A stretch of DNA of 64,000 nt from Hondaea fermentalgiana (GCA_014084085.1 NPFB01000049.1:343529-407528), one strand, 5' to 3'; counted from the first letter of the stretch, positions 8,858 through 19,612 are shown. The notes: a model not told the origin generated them from the sequence alone. Translations and numbers: made by a program.

Positions 8858-11800
8858 TCACTTGTGCCGCGTCGTAAGCATGAGACATTCGTCGTTCTGA
8901 CCATTAACATCATTGACAAAGATGAGGACCTGACGCGAAGTGCACTCGTGTACCGCTGCGAACCACAAACGAATGTATGCCTTCGACTTTGGCGGGATCT
9001 CGAGCTGAGGGTCCTTTGCTCGCGCGTAAGCTGGATCACTCGTTCGGATGTGAAAGATCCGAGGCTCGCTCCATGGATTAACATAGGCAATTTTCTTGTG
9101 CGAGGCGTGATGCAAAGGCAAGTCCACATCAAAAGTTTTGGACACATCAGGAAGCGCGGCAGACGCCTTGACGAGCCAGGCGCTTACGAGCTCGCCCGAG
9201 TCTAGATCCACCATGTGTACACGAACTTCACGCGTGCGACCATGCGGCGTCTCAACAAGAGGCTGGTGCACGAGCTCAATGCGGTTGAAGGCACCTGCAA
9301 CGAGCTGAAAGGGATCAGCTGGATGCAGTCGTGTCTCACCGGGATTGGACGTAAAGCACTGCACGCGACGTGAGAAATGGTCACCTTTGACGATAAGCTC
9401 ACTGCTCGACGACTGACCCACCACACCATGAAAGTTGACGCGGAGCATAGATTGGACGGAGACATGCCACACCGCTTCCACTCTTGCATGGAAGGCGTCT
9501 TTGTAGAGAACCACAAAAAAGTCGCTGCCCGATTCACTCTCGCGGTGCTTGATCGATACCGCATTGTCCTTCCATTGCACAGCAACGTCTGGGTTGCCGC
9601 AGTACACAAATCGCTCACTGTCTACAGCCCCGGTGCACAGGCGCACATGGGCTTTTGCGAATTCTCCTGAGCCAGCATGGAGTTCGATCGATCGATGAAC
9701 AACAAACGGGCGAGGCTTGATGTGCACTTGAACTTCGAGAATTGCACTGGCGTGCCGCATGCTGATGAAACGCACAAGAATTGTCCTTTCACGAATGCTG
9801 CCTCGCTGATCGCGACCTAGTTGCCCAGATGCAAAGCTCACAAAAGAAAAGGGCACCGCCACGGCCTCGCCACCCGCGAGACTTAGCTCCAAAGAGTCTG
9901 TTGTGATCATTTCGCTTTCCACTGGGTAAAACTTTTCGGGTTTGTGCGCTGCAGGCACAGACTCCCGATAGTACCGCCACTCCACGCCATCTGTCAAGCA
10001 TCGAAGCTCCGGATCCTCGTACTTGATCTGTATCGCCTCCTCGTGGGGAAATGGGTTGGCAAGTTCGATCTCAAAGTAGCTTGCGCTCGCATAGCATGGG
10101 TGCAAGGTTACTTCCCTGGTCATGTTCGTGCGAAGTAGGCTCCCTACAACGTCACGCTTGTGGCCTTCGCGGAAGCGCCTCACAAGCTGTAGCTCGGATG
10201 CTTGGCGAGCAAAAGCATCACCAAGATCCTCGTCCTCAAGTCCTAGATCGTTGTACATGCCGGATTTGCTTGAGCGGATCATCCGTGCCTCGCGAAGTTT
10301 CTCAATCCTACTCTGCTGACGGCTGCTAAACGCATCACGGACAATGTTGCGGCCCTTTTCACCGCCCTGCTCGAGGATCGAAAACCCGAGATCAACAACG
10401 AGGCGTCGCATTTGTGACACGCTTACCTTGCCGAGCCCCTGCCGGTCAAGAGACTGTAGCATATCGGCGACATTGAGTCCCTTGTCGTACGCCTTGCTCA
10501 CTGCTTTGACAAGCTTTTCACGGACGCTGTCCTTTCCAATCCGCTCATACTCGACGCGGCCGTCATCGGTGACGAGGTCGCCCAGGTCTTGAGGCGACAT
10601 CTCCTCGTCGCCGTCCCATCCACATTCTTCGACAATGCGATTGAATCGAGAAAGAGAAATCGTTCCGTCGTCTTTCCGGTCATGCTTGCGACACCTTCTT
10701 TTGACGCGCTCTGCGTTGGCCTTCAAAAAGCCTTCCACCGATGCCTCGTCTTCGTCCTTGTCATCGTCATTGTTCTCACCCCGTGCGCGGCCCGCAGCGT
10801 CGAGCGCATCAGCGATAAATTCGCGCAAGGATGCTACAGAGATGGTGTCGTTGTCCTTTTCATCAAAGTGTTGCAGAACACTTTCGAGATGTTCGGGGCG
10901 CAATGCGTCATAGCCCAGTGCGCGGAGGCTTTTAGCAACTTGAGGTGCTGGAACATGCGTGGACACCTCCGAGTCCTGCAAGAATGAGAACACGCGCTTC
11001 ACGTGAGCGCGGCCCTTAGCTTGTACAAGCTCACGAAGATGACCCAGCGCTGCCGAAGCAGTCTCACTCATCTTTGCTGACGAGTCTTGCTTTGCGCTTG
11101 GGCCTGCGTCTGCGTCATCTTGGAGAAGAAAGGCAATAAACTCTACGGTGCTGAGATTGCCGTCATCATCGAGATCCAAGGTTGCATAGAATGCGTCAAG
11201 CTCAGTGGTGGAAAACTTGCAGCCGATGCTCTCGAGCCCTTGAGCACACTCCTCCCTAGAAATAAGACCGTTCCCATCCTTGTCGAAATGTGCAAAGGTG
11301 TCGCGAATATTGACGCCACGTGTCTTGGCCTTTAGCACAATGTCTCGCACCTTGTCGATGAGTCCTGCGCTCGAGTCCGGGCGAGGGCTTGCTGACGCCG
11401 GTGCGCGCAAGAATCCGATAAATTCATCGAGTTCGAGCTCACCGCTGCCGTCAACGTCGACTTTGGCAATCAATTCTTGGATTTCTTGTGCGGGCGCATC
11501 AACGCCAATCTCGCGAAGACCCTCGCGACATTCCGCCGGAGATATGCGCCCATTGCCGTCTTTATCGAAGTGTGCAAAAACCTCGCGCACGTGCACGCCT
11601 CTACGCTCGGATTCAAGCACAATGGATCGAACCTTGTCCAAAAGAGTTTGCTCTGAAGCAGGAGTAGCAGCAGGAGAAGTAGCAGAACCATTCGAACCTT
11701 TGGTGGCGTCTTTGATGCCCTCACGAGCGACGTCGTGCGGAGCACTCGGGGTTCTGGCCTCTGCAAGTGCAACAAAGTCCGTAAGTAAAAGGCCAGTTCC

Positions 11801-14800
11801 ATCGCCATAACGTCTCAGTAGCAAGTCGATATCGGCCTTTGACGTCTGGTGAAAATCGAGGCGCTCAAGACCGCGCTTGAGCTCACGCGCCTGGATACGT
11901 CCATCCCCGTTGGCATCAAAGTGATGCTGAAAGGCTTCCTTGTAACTCACGCCGCTTGATGCGCGTGCTTTGCGTAGAACGCGGCGCAACTTGGATTCAA
12001 GGTCGCCCACGTGGCTGCCGATAAGATGTTTCATGAAGCGTTCGTAATTAACGCGCGTCCCAGCCTCTTGAAAACGCTTGCAAAGCAAGTCGAGCTCCGC
12101 ATCTGGCACCTTGCTCTCGCTTAAAAACTTGCGCAAGATGTCGCCAAAAGTTACCTCTGGAACGCAACCCGAGTGATCGACATCTGCGTTGTTGAAAAGG
12201 TGGTAAGTGTCCGGATGACAGAGGGGCTCACAGGCTCGCAAGGTTGCCCAGACGCGACTCGTGTCCCTCGCAGCGGTCTCATCGATGCGAAGATAGGAAT
12301 GTAGAGCGGAAAGCTGAACAAGTCCCGCGTTGCCACGGTCCAAAGTTCTGGCAAGCCGCCTTAGTTCCCTTTCCGAAAGAGCCCAATCAGATTCCAAGAC
12401 TTCGCCATTGGCAATCTGCAGGCGAGCCTCGTCCTTGCGACGCATGCGACGATGCGAAGTCGACTGCGCAGCGCGCAACAGGCCTTCGAGCTGGGCATTT
12501 GTTTGAGCGAGGGGTCGTGCAATCACCCGATGTCGTGGCCCACTCCCATCGAGCGCATCCTCGCCGCGCTGTTGACCAAGAGAGACATCCTCGCCTCTAC
12601 GACCGCTGTCGCTGCCGTAGCCTCCAAAGGCTCTATCCATATGCCAGCGCGCATCTGCGATCGACGTGGACCCTGCATTGGCGCTGCTGGAGGCCCGCGG
12701 AGGTCGACCTCGGCCTCGTAGCCCATGATTCGTGACCACGAGTTGCACCTTGCCACGAAGATTACCACGCGCCGCGCCACCCTCGAATAGCTCGATTTCT
12801 TGCACACCCGAGGCGCTCGAGGTGTCACTGGGAGCGATTACATCGAATTCTCGCGCGATCTTGGTCGATCGTTCGCCCTGGCGCATAATGTCGGCCAGTC
12901 GCACAGCAACGAAACCGAGGCTCAAGAGCGAGTCCCCGTCCCACACCTGCACATGGAGCGTACTTTGCTTAAGGTACTCGGCGAAACGTTTCGGTTCTGC
13001 TTCATCCACAAGGGAGCAGTCGACGAGGTAGCGCAGCGCCTGACTCGGCGAGTTGCGATGCTTGCCGTCACGATCACCGCGCATCAAAATGTATGGCTTT
13101 GACAGTCCAGCGGCCGCTGCATCTTCACTATTTCGCGTCTCGGGCGCGCGGAGACTCATGCGCTCCGTACGAGTGGGAAGCGCGTTGTAAAATTGAAAGG
13201 TGAAAAAGACGCTTCGCGGGCGTGCGACTTGAAAGGCGCCCAAAGCGTGGCGGTAGGCCGCAAATTGAAAGGTAATTTCGCTCGCCTGGAGGCGGTCGCG
13301 GAGCTCAATGTCGATGTTCGGTTCGGTCTGGGACGGCGCCACGACGGTGCGCAGGCTGTCAAGCACCCCCATTCGATTCAGCACCGTGCGAGAGGCGCGC
13401 GAGAGCTCCATCGGCTTGTTCGCCCTCTTGTTATGGTGATCGAGAGGAACTTGCGCAATGGTCGTGTACGACTGCGTGTTGCCCACAGTCGCGGGCACAT
13501 TCTCGTCGTGAATACGGAGGTTCAAGGTGCGCGTAAGAATGGAGCTGTCCACCTGAGCTGCGAGTGGCGCACGGCCAGCAGCGGCAACTTGGCTGAGTCT
13601 GGAGGCCGCTCGTCCCCGGCGAAGGCTCCTCTCATGAGCCGCACTTGCGCTTCGTCGGCCGCGGCGATCGCGATCTCGTCCTCGCCCGCGGTGACGTTTC
13701 TCTCTTTGGCCACGAGGCGAACTCCACTCTTCGTCGGACCCGTCGTCATCATCAGAGCTTCTCAAGCTCGAATGCATCGAGGACGCTGATCCAGTGGAAG
13801 AATCGTCAGAATGGTCGCGAGGGCTGCTCGACCGACGGCGGCCTCTCGAGGACGCGCTGCTATTTGCGCTCGAGTGCGATGCGTCGTCAGACTCGTCATC
13901 GGATTCGTCGAGCCAATTGTTCTCACGGTGTCCGCGCCTCGGCGAGCTTTTTGAGATTATTTCATTGTGTTGGATACGAATCTTTTCTGCCTTGCGTCCA
14001 AGATAAATGCCAAGAATTGGCACAATTGAGTCTGGACGCGTTGGAAGAAAGAGTCCATCGTCCGTGAAAGGGCACTGGAGATCTGAGCGAAGTGGTATCT
14101 GAAGCGGACACCGGGTTGATGCATCCTTTGCGCGGATATTTGCGAGCACGAGGTTTGGGCCTGCATCATCGGCCCCGAAGGGTAGCCAGACACCGCACCC
14201 CACTACAATAGGACCCGGCGCATCTTTACGTCTCTCGGGATAGAACTCGAGCTGAAAAGCGATTGCAACTTGAGCATCCTTTGGGAAATTGCGCAGTCGA
14301 ACGGACTGGCTGTGGCAAAGCACCCGGTCATAGTCGGGGTGGCCTCCGTAGTCAACATCCTTGAGCGGAATCTGGGTCCACCCATTTCGATCAATGACCG
14401 CCCTGCCGTTGTGAGGCGCAACCTTGAGAATGAGACGAGATTTTTCTTCATCATCATCTCGACGATTATTGCGCCGACCGTGTCGAGATCCATGCCTCGG
14501 TCCATGACGATCGTCTTCCTCGGTGTCAGCCTCGTCTTCTACGTCGTTGTGCTTGCGTTTGTCCTTGACCATGCTGTCCCCGCGAAGTCGAAGGTACTCT
14601 TCAGCCTGCTCTTCCCATTGAGCGGGGAGCAGAATGGCAACGCTGTTGATGAATAGATCCATTTCGGAGGCAAACTTGATGCTGGTTGATACCTTGGCTG
14701 GAAGTATTCCGTCGCGCAATCCTGCGAGTGGCTGTCCAGGACCAATGAGCTCATTAAGTCGCACAAGGTGCGAGAGCTTGGCGATTTGTGGATCTGCTGA

Positions 14801-15472
14801 GCATGAATAATTGAGCGTGCATCCAGCGAGCGGCTGAAGGGCATCTCCATGTCGACTTTCGTTGTCCTCGATAAAGAGCAGGGCGCGAGGACTGCCCGAA
14901 TACATTTTCACCTTTTGCTTGAGGGAAGAAGATTTTGCGTCGGTTCTTGCAAGTCTAGACGTTGCAGCAAAAAGCGGCAGGCTTGTCCATCCGCAGCCAT
15001 ACTGCCCCAGAATTTCAGCCCCAGACGAGCTTTTTTCCACAACGACAACCTCGACCACCGCGAGACATGCTGGATCAGCGATACGTGTGCAGAGAGCGAC
15101 TTGAAAGTTCGAAAGATCGAGTCTGCTTGCTCGTTTGCTCGACATTGACTGCGCCGCAGCAAGCGGGCTGACCCACGTGTTTCCAAAGAAACTCTGCGAG
15201 GTCGTGTGAAAAAGTGACACATGCACGCAGAACTCGAGCTTCGTCTTGGCGGCGCCTTTACGCTCCTTAAGAAAGGCGGCGGGAAGTTTGAAGCCATCGA
15301 CGCGTCCAAAGCTAAGGCGCATGCCCGTCTTGTTTTTGACACGCCGAACGCCTTGCGCGAGCAAGGGGACCACGAGGCCATTTTGGCGGGCTTTGGCCCA
15401 TTTGTCAACTCGCGATGCCGACGAAGCTGCCGAAGCTTTCGAAGGACGCTTGCGCACTGGCGAAGAAGACAT
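8858..15472 (-). CDS. NPHP4: Nephrocystin-4 homologue with inserted EF-hand array
   Basis: An uninterrupted 2204-residue frame. The ATG at 15472 (MSSSPVRKR) is the first in frame. The last 450 residues match nephrocystin-4: the SYFEIELANPFPHEEAI strand, DGVEWRYY, PFSFVSFASGQL, FFVVLYKD, the VDLDSGELVSAWLV block, and the terminal KKIAYVNPWSEPR ... IFVNDVNGQNDE. The N-terminal 500 residues and a C2-like segment near 880-960 (LHVQVWDGDSLLSLGFVAVRL) also fit. Human NPHP4 has about 1430 residues; much of the excess here is a Ca-binding region at about 1040-1640 with canonical EF-hand loops near 1181 (DANGDGRIQARE), 1300 (DKDGNGRISPAE), 1337 (DVDGSGELELDE), 1394 (DKDGNGLISREE) and 1430 (DLDDDGNLSTVE), plus weaker ones near 1092, 1535 and 1596. 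NPHP4 is a ciliary transition-zone scaffold gating protein entry, implying a flagellate stage. A Ser/Arg-rich linker lies at about 510-620. It converges with the MaoC gene. Confidence 0.92.
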   Translation of the reverse strand: MSSSPVRKRPSKASAASSASRVDKWAKARQNGLVVPLLAQGVRRVKNKTGMRLSFGRVDGFKLPAAFLKERKGAAKTKLEFCVHVSLFHTTSQSFFGNTWVSPLAAAQSMSSKRASRLDLSNFQVALCTRIADPACLAVVEVVVVEKSSSGAEILGQYGCGWTSLPLFAATSRLARTDAKSSSLKQKVKMYSGSPRALLFIEDNESRHGDALQPLAGCTLNYSCSADPQIAKLSHLVRLNELIGPGQPLAGLRDGILPAKVSTSIKFASEMDLFINSVAILLPAQWEEQAEEYLRLRGDSMVKDKRKHNDVEDEADTEEDDRHGPRHGSRHGRRNNRRDDDEEKSRLILKVAPHNGRAVIDRNGWTQIPLKDVDYGGHPDYDRVLCHSQSVRLRNFPKDAQVAIAFQLEFYPERRKDAPGPIVVGCGVWLPFGADDAGPNLVLANIRAKDASTRCPLQIPLRSDLQCPFTDDGLFLPTRPDSIVPILGIYLGRKAEKIRIQHNEIISKSSPRRGHRENNWLDESDDESDDASHSSANSSASSRGRRRSSSPRDHSDDSSTGSASSMHSSLRSSDDDDGSDEEWSSPRGQREKRHRGRGRDRDRRGRRSASAAHERSLRRGRAASRLSQVAAAGRAPLAAQVDSSILTRTLNLRIHDENVPATVGNTQSYTTIAQVPLDHHNKRANKPMELSRASRTVLNRMGVLDSLRTVVAPSQTEPNIDIELRDRLQASEITFQFAAYRHALGAFQVARPRSVFFTFQFYNALPTRTERMSLRAPETRNSEDAAAAGLSKPYILMRGDRDGKHRNSPSQALRYLVDCSLVDEAEPKRFAEYLKQSTLHVQVWDGDSLLSLGFVAVRLADIMRQGERSTKIAREFDVIAPSDTSSASGVQEIELFEGGAARGNLRGKVQLVVTNHGLRGRGRPPRASSSANAGSTSIADARWHMDRAFGGYGSDSGRRGEDVSLGQQRGEDALDGSGPRHRVIARPLAQTNAQLEGLLRAAQSTSHRRMRRKDEARLQIANGEVLESDWALSERELRRLARTLDRGNAGLVQLSALHSYLRIDETAARDTSRVWATLRACEPLCHPDTYHLFNNADVDHSGCVPEVTFGDILRKFLSESKVPDAELDLLCKRFQEAGTRVNYERFMKHLIGSHVGDLESKLRRVLRKARASSGVSYKEAFQHHFDANGDGRIQARELKRGLERLDFHQTSKADIDLLLRRYGDGTGLLLTDFVALAEARTPSAPHDVAREGIKDATKGSNGSATSPAATPASEQTLLDKVRSIVLESERRGVHVREVFAHFDKDGNGRISPAECREGLREIGVDAPAQEIQELIAKVDVDGSGELELDEFIGFLRAPASASPRPDSSAGLIDKVRDIVLKAKTRGVNIRDTFAHFDKDGNGLISREECAQGLESIGCKFSTTELDAFYATLDLDDDGNLSTVEFIAFLLQDDADAGPSAKQDSSAKMSETASAALGHLRELVQAKGRAHVKRVFSFLQDSEVSTHVPAPQVAKSLRALGYDALRPEHLESVLQHFDEKDNDTISVASLREFIADALDAAGRARGENNDDDKDEDEASVEGFLKANAERVKRRCRKHDRKDDGTISLSRFNRIVEECGWDGDEEMSPQDLGDLVTDDGRVEYERIGKDSVREKLVKAVSKAYDKGLNVADMLQSLDRQGLGKVSVSQMRRLVVDLGFSILEQGGEKGRNIVRDAFSSRQQSRIEKLREARMIRSSKSGMYNDLGLEDEDLGDAFARQASELQLVRRFREGHKRDVVGSLLRTNMTREVTLHPCYASASYFEIELANPFPHEEAIQIKYEDPELRCLTDGVEWRYYRESVPAAHKPEKFYPVESEMITTDSLELSLAGGEAVAVPFSFVSFASGQLGRDQRGSIRERTILVRFISMRHASAILEVQVHIKPRPFVVHRSIELHAGSGEFAKAHVRLCTGAVDSERFVYCGNPDVAVQWKDNAVSIKHRESESGSDFFVVLYKDAFHARVEAVWHVSVQSMLRVNFHGVVGQSSSSELIVKGDHFSRRVQCFTSNPGETRLHPADPFQLVAGAFNRIELVHQPLVETPHGRTREVRVHMVDLDSGELVSAWLVKASAALPDVSKTFDVDLPLHHASHKKIAYVNPWSEPRIFHIRTSDPAYARAKDPQLEIPPKSKAYIRLWFAAVHECTSRQVLIFVNDVNGQNDECLMLTTRHK

Positions 15473-16568
15473 TAGAGGCTCCAATCACCCCTCCTGCGTG
15501 AACGACGCGACCCGCTTGAGCCCCTATGCGCGGTGTCGCTTTGTTGATTTGTCTCGTCCCTTGTCTTCTTCTCCTTGCTCGCTTGTCTTGCAGCAAGCAA
15601 GACTCTGGCGTCCGGTGGGCTGCAGAGCAACCGCTTTGCTCTTAGTACGAGCAGACCAGACAGAGTCTGCCTCGCGTCGCGTGCAGAGTGGGCTTGGCTA
15701 GACTTGACTTGGCTTACTCACCATGTTGCCACAGCACGAGACGGAAAAATGTGCAAAAGTACCGTTAGGCCTTTGATTAGGCCTTTTTATTTCTCTCTCT
15801 TTTTCTTCCCCTCTCTCATTCTGCACGATGAAGGATTTTGGGACTTTCAGTGCAGTCGAAGCAGATCGGGATGTCAGGGCATCTTATGCCATTGGATGAT
15901 AGTTGCAAGCAGTGGTTCGTAGAGGTTTACTTTATTTGATCGTATCTGTATTTTTTGTCTTTGACGGCAATCATACATACACCTGGACGGGGGAAGGACC
16001 AACAGTCCGAAAAGTCGTTGTCACCAACGTCACGTCATCATTGTGATGTCTATCTTTGCATGCATGATCGCGCCAAGGCGAGCACGAACGAACGCAACAA
16101 TTTTCCTTCGCCGAAGTCTCCATCCAATCGACGCCAATATCAAAACTAGGATCCAGACACATCGGACCCCAGACTCTAGGCTAGTCCTTCACTTCCTCCA
16201 TCGCGCCAGACACGGAGCTCAGCGCGAGCCCTCCTCCATCCGCCTCGGACCCAGCGCGGCCTCGACGCCAGGCCGCTCGCGTGAACATGCAGTGACCTCG
16301 GGCTCCTCCGGCCAGCCAGTTGCGGCCCCTTATTGGTCAAAAACCTTTTTTCCCGCGGCAGACCCCGAGCGCAGAGCCCGGTCCCGGCAGCGCGAGCGAG
16401 CGAGCGAGCGACGGACGCCGGTCCGCGCGCGCGCCCCGAGGCGGCCGAGCCGCGGCCGGTGCTGCGCGCGCGCGGCCAGCTCTGCGCGCGGCCGGTGCCT
16501 GCGCGCGGGCGGCCGGCATCGCGGCGGGCGAGCTCGGAGGCGCGGATCGGCGTCGCCATCCATGCTCG
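15473..16568. other. Intergenic region upstream of NPHP4, up to the assembly gap
   Basis: A 1.1-kb stretch without a supported gene. It is AT-richer at 15740-16180 and becomes very GC-rich (Arg/Ala-like triplets) from 16370 to the gap. The near-palindrome GGCCTTTGATTAGGCC at 15769-15784 is noted. It should contain the NPHP4 promoter and possibly the 5' end of the downstream transposase-like gene. Confidence 0.5.
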
Positions 16569-16668
16569 NNNNNNNNNNNNNNNNNNNNNNNNNNNNNNNN
16601 NNNNNNNNNNNNNNNNNNNNNNNNNNNNNNNNNNNNNNNNNNNNNNNNNNNNNNNNNNNNNNNNNNNN
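16569..16668. other. Assembly gap (100 N)
   Basis: Exactly 100 N in very GC-rich sequence, so the true length is unknown. Any reading frame continued across it is arbitrary. Confidence 0.99.
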
Positions 16669-19437
16669 GCGGTCGGGGCAGACGGGCTCGACGAGGGCGC
16701 CGCCGACGACGGCGACCGCGCTCCCCAGACCCCGTGGGCCTTCGCGGCGCGCGGGGACCCCGGCGTGGAGGAAGATGTCCGGCTGCTGTACAATGGCCGC
16801 GAGAAGACCGCCATGGACGGCGCCGTGCTCGAAATGCAGCGCGCCCGCACGGTGCTGGGGCTGGACCCACAAGCCGCGCTCTCGCACGAGCAGGCGTTCA
16901 TGGCGTGTCTTCCTCCGCAGCTCGTGGAGGAAATGCTGCAATGGCTCCTTGCGGGCGAGGCGTTCAGGGTTGGAGCTGCAGAATTCGTAAACTACCTGCG
17001 GGTGGAATGCATCTTGCGCTACAGTGGCGCGCCCATCGATTTCGTGGAGCGGGCGGGCTTCGCCAATGTGACGCAGCTCCAGGCGTACCGGAACATCAGC
17101 TCTCGCATTCGCGCCATCAAATGCCCAGTGGAGGCCATGGAGAGCATGCAGGAAGCCGCGCGGATGCATTGGCGCGGGACCTTTGTGCATGAGGAAACCT
17201 CGGATGTCGACCATGATGCCACTGATGGTCTCTATATTTTTGCCAGCAACGCCACGGGTATCGTCCTCGACGCCACGCTTACAACGTCTGGCTCTGGGCT
17301 GTCGACGCAGGTCATTGTCGACACTGCGTCGAGACTGGGCGCCGCTACTTCGAGCATGACGATGGCAGTCCAAGGAGAGAATGTCGAACTCTTGCAGGCC
17401 GCGAGATTCTCGAATCGACTCTTGCTTGGCAGCAGCTACGATGTGAGCTGGCTTAGCGTCGTTCCGTGGTCACCAAAATTTCCTGTTCAGGAAGGAGAAG
17501 TTTCACCGGAGACACCATTTAAGAGCGACCAACTCACCATGTCCCGACGAGGCAGACGTACATGTGTGGTGGCCAAAAATGAGGCAATGCAAATGTTTGC
17601 AAGCTGGGTGCGGCATGGCGACAGCGCTGAGGGTCGCGTTTCACGCTATGAGACCAGTAAAAGCGAGTGGGGGGATCAAACCTGGGTGCTGGAGACTGCA
17701 GGCAGCAGCATGGACGCTTCGAGTCTGGGATGCGTGAAGCGCGACGAGCATGCAAGCCAGGTATTTGTCGGGACAGCCGCGGAAGACGTCTGCTTCCACG
17801 AGATGGATTTACGCATTTACAAATTGACTCAACGTTCCTTGACGCAAGACTGGTTTCTCGCGCGCCTGTTTCGGTTCACGCCTGCGATTGTCCATTTCCT
17901 TGCAGAAAGCGAGCACGATTCCTGGGTTGGCGACGACGAAGTTTACGATAAGCTCATGTTGGCAAGGGCAGCGCTTGGTCTCGCCAATGTCAGCGATCAT
18001 GCTGGGCGCGCGACGAAGAAAAGGCGTAAAGAGGGCCTCGACGGAATCGAGAGGCAGAACGCTTTCTTGCAAACCGTCGTGCCCCGTTGGTTTTCGTCAT
18101 CGATCGACCAGGAATGCTCGGGCAGCGACCTGCTGCCTGTGCTCAACCTAGGGAGTTTGTCTTCAGTGCAGATCGTTTCTGCGCAACGCTACGGTCTAGT
18201 TGTGTGTCGCGACCAGCCGTCTTTGGCAACGTCTCCGGACGGCGTTGTGGCGCTCCGCAATGACAACGGGACCTTTCTTGCCACTCTCGTGGTCGATGCC
18301 TCTGCACCTCTTGGCGAGGATGCAGGTGAGGGCGCGCTGGACGTGATCGAGTGCGAATGTGGAACGCCTTCGTTCCGCGAGGTCGTAGAGGATTCCGGAG
18401 TCCGCGCTCGTCTTGTGCATGATGCGACCGTGCTCGGGGTCGACTACGCCTTGCTCGCACGGGCTTCGTCATACGGAGAGGGCCAGGGCGTCGGCGCCTC
18501 GACAATCTCGGTCGCGCCCGATGTCTCTGGATTGGAGAACCGGCGGCTGGCTTGGGTACTTGTCCGTGTCCCTGAGACGCAACGTGCCGCGTGGAAGGGC
18601 TATTTCAGAGAGTTGCAAGTGCGCTTCATGCGTTTCACCACCGAGGCCGAGCCTCGGATGCCCAGAGTGGCGCAGGATGGGAACGCCGTATACGGAAATG
18701 CAGTGGAGCTCCGGACAGTGAACCTTTGGCTTCGTCTCTCGAAGCTTTACGAATCGGATGTCCTCGAGCATGGCACGCCTCCAGCCTGTAAGAGGTTGCT
18801 TCCCCTTGTCGCCAACGTTTGGAATCGCAGTCGAAGTAACATGGATACTCTTTTGCAGTGCACGCGTCGACACGAACCTGCAGAGGCGACCGTGTGGGAG
18901 CGTCTCTTAAGTCTGACCTTTTACAATGCATTTCGTCTGCACGAGCTCGCGTTGAGTCCCGACGGTTCTGCAGTACTTTTATACGATGACAGGATTCCCG
19001 CCACGACTCGATTTCGCGACTTTATGCTGTCGCTAAAGAACGAGCTGCACACCGAGCCATTCAAACGCTTCTTTCCGCTTGCAGGACCCGCGTCGATGAA
19101 ACCAAAGGCGGTGAGACGTAAAACGGGCAAATATAATGCTCTTCGGCACGCAAATACAGACGAACAGACGGTCCAGCATCGTCTAAATGGGGACCCCTCT
19201 CATGTGCAAACAGTGATCAACAATCAAAATGTCAAGGATGGCCGACGATGTGCGCGTCTCACATGCGTCGTGTGCTGCGCAAGCTGTGAAAAGGGGGTGG
19301 CTCACAAGTCTCGTTTGGGTCGAAAAACACGCTTTCAGTGTTTTGCGTGCAAGGTGGCGCTCTGTCCCGGGAGCTGCTGGGAGCTCTGGCACAGTATGCG
19401 AGAGATCCCGTTGCCCAAGTGCCTCTCTGAAGGATGA
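16669..19437 (+). CDS. piggyBac-tail / YqaJ-like transposase-derived protein (5' end lost in gap)
   Basis: The frame is open from the gap to a TGA at 19437 (about 922 residues) and also upstream of the gap to about 16333, but no ATG is found before the gap, so the start is unknown. Near nt 18180-18380 the protein reads RYGLVVCRDQPSLATSPDGV ... VIECECG, resembling YqaJ-type (lambda-exonuclease-like) nucleases, although the E-x-K catalytic pair is not intact. At nt 18780-18960, LLPLVANVWNRSRSNMDTLL and LTFYNAFRLHEL resemble the segment after the DDE core of piggyBac transposases. The extreme C-terminus (nt 19249-19400) is a Cys-rich zinc-binding tail (C-x2-C-C-x2-C then C-x2-C-x4-C-x3-C ... W-H) like the piggyBac CRD. 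A classical DDE core is not visible, suggesting a domesticated or decayed element. No flanking TTAA inverted repeats were identified. Confidence 0.6.
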   Translation, partial: AVGADGLDEGAADDGDRAPQTPWAFAARGDPGVEEDVRLLYNGREKTAMDGAVLEMQRARTVLGLDPQAALSHEQAFMACLPPQLVEEMLQWLLAGEAFRVGAAEFVNYLRVECILRYSGAPIDFVERAGFANVTQLQAYRNISSRIRAIKCPVEAMESMQEAARMHWRGTFVHEETSDVDHDATDGLYIFASNATGIVLDATLTTSGSGLSTQVIVDTASRLGAATSSMTMAVQGENVELLQAARFSNRLLLGSSYDVSWLSVVPWSPKFPVQEGEVSPETPFKSDQLTMSRRGRRTCVVAKNEAMQMFASWVRHGDSAEGRVSRYETSKSEWGDQTWVLETAGSSMDASSLGCVKRDEHASQVFVGTAAEDVCFHEMDLRIYKLTQRSLTQDWFLARLFRFTPAIVHFLAESEHDSWVGDDEVYDKLMLARAALGLANVSDHAGRATKKRRKEGLDGIERQNAFLQTVVPRWFSSSIDQECSGSDLLPVLNLGSLSSVQIVSAQRYGLVVCRDQPSLATSPDGVVALRNDNGTFLATLVVDASAPLGEDAGEGALDVIECECGTPSFREVVEDSGVRARLVHDATVLGVDYALLARASSYGEGQGVGASTISVAPDVSGLENRRLAWVLVRVPETQRAAWKGYFRELQVRFMRFTTEAEPRMPRVAQDGNAVYGNAVELRTVNLWLRLSKLYESDVLEHGTPPACKRLLPLVANVWNRSRSNMDTLLQCTRRHEPAEATVWERLLSLTFYNAFRLHELALSPDGSAVLLYDDRIPATTRFRDFMLSLKNELHTEPFKRFFPLAGPASMKPKAVRRKTGKYNALRHANTDEQTVQHRLNGDPSHVQTVINNQNVKDGRRCARLTCVVCCASCEKGVAHKSRLGRKTRFQCFACKVALCPGSCWELWHSMREIPLPKCLSEG

Positions 19438-19612
19438 GGCGCAGATAACGTCTGCTGAAAGAGGGAGAGAAATTGTCTTTTTCAGATACCTGCGCAACTT
19501 TGTGGTTTGTTCTTTTTGGAACAACTTGAAGAATTGAAGAAGATGTATGAATAAGCCGATGAGTAGATTCTCTGCTTTGATTGCAAAAAGAAAGAAACAA
19601 GAAAGTAGAAAG

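Noticed and set aside
16333..16568. Coding sequence before the assembly gap for the transposase-like gene
   Set aside because: The frame has no ATG and reads as Arg/Ala/Pro low complexity; continuity across 100 N cannot be trusted.
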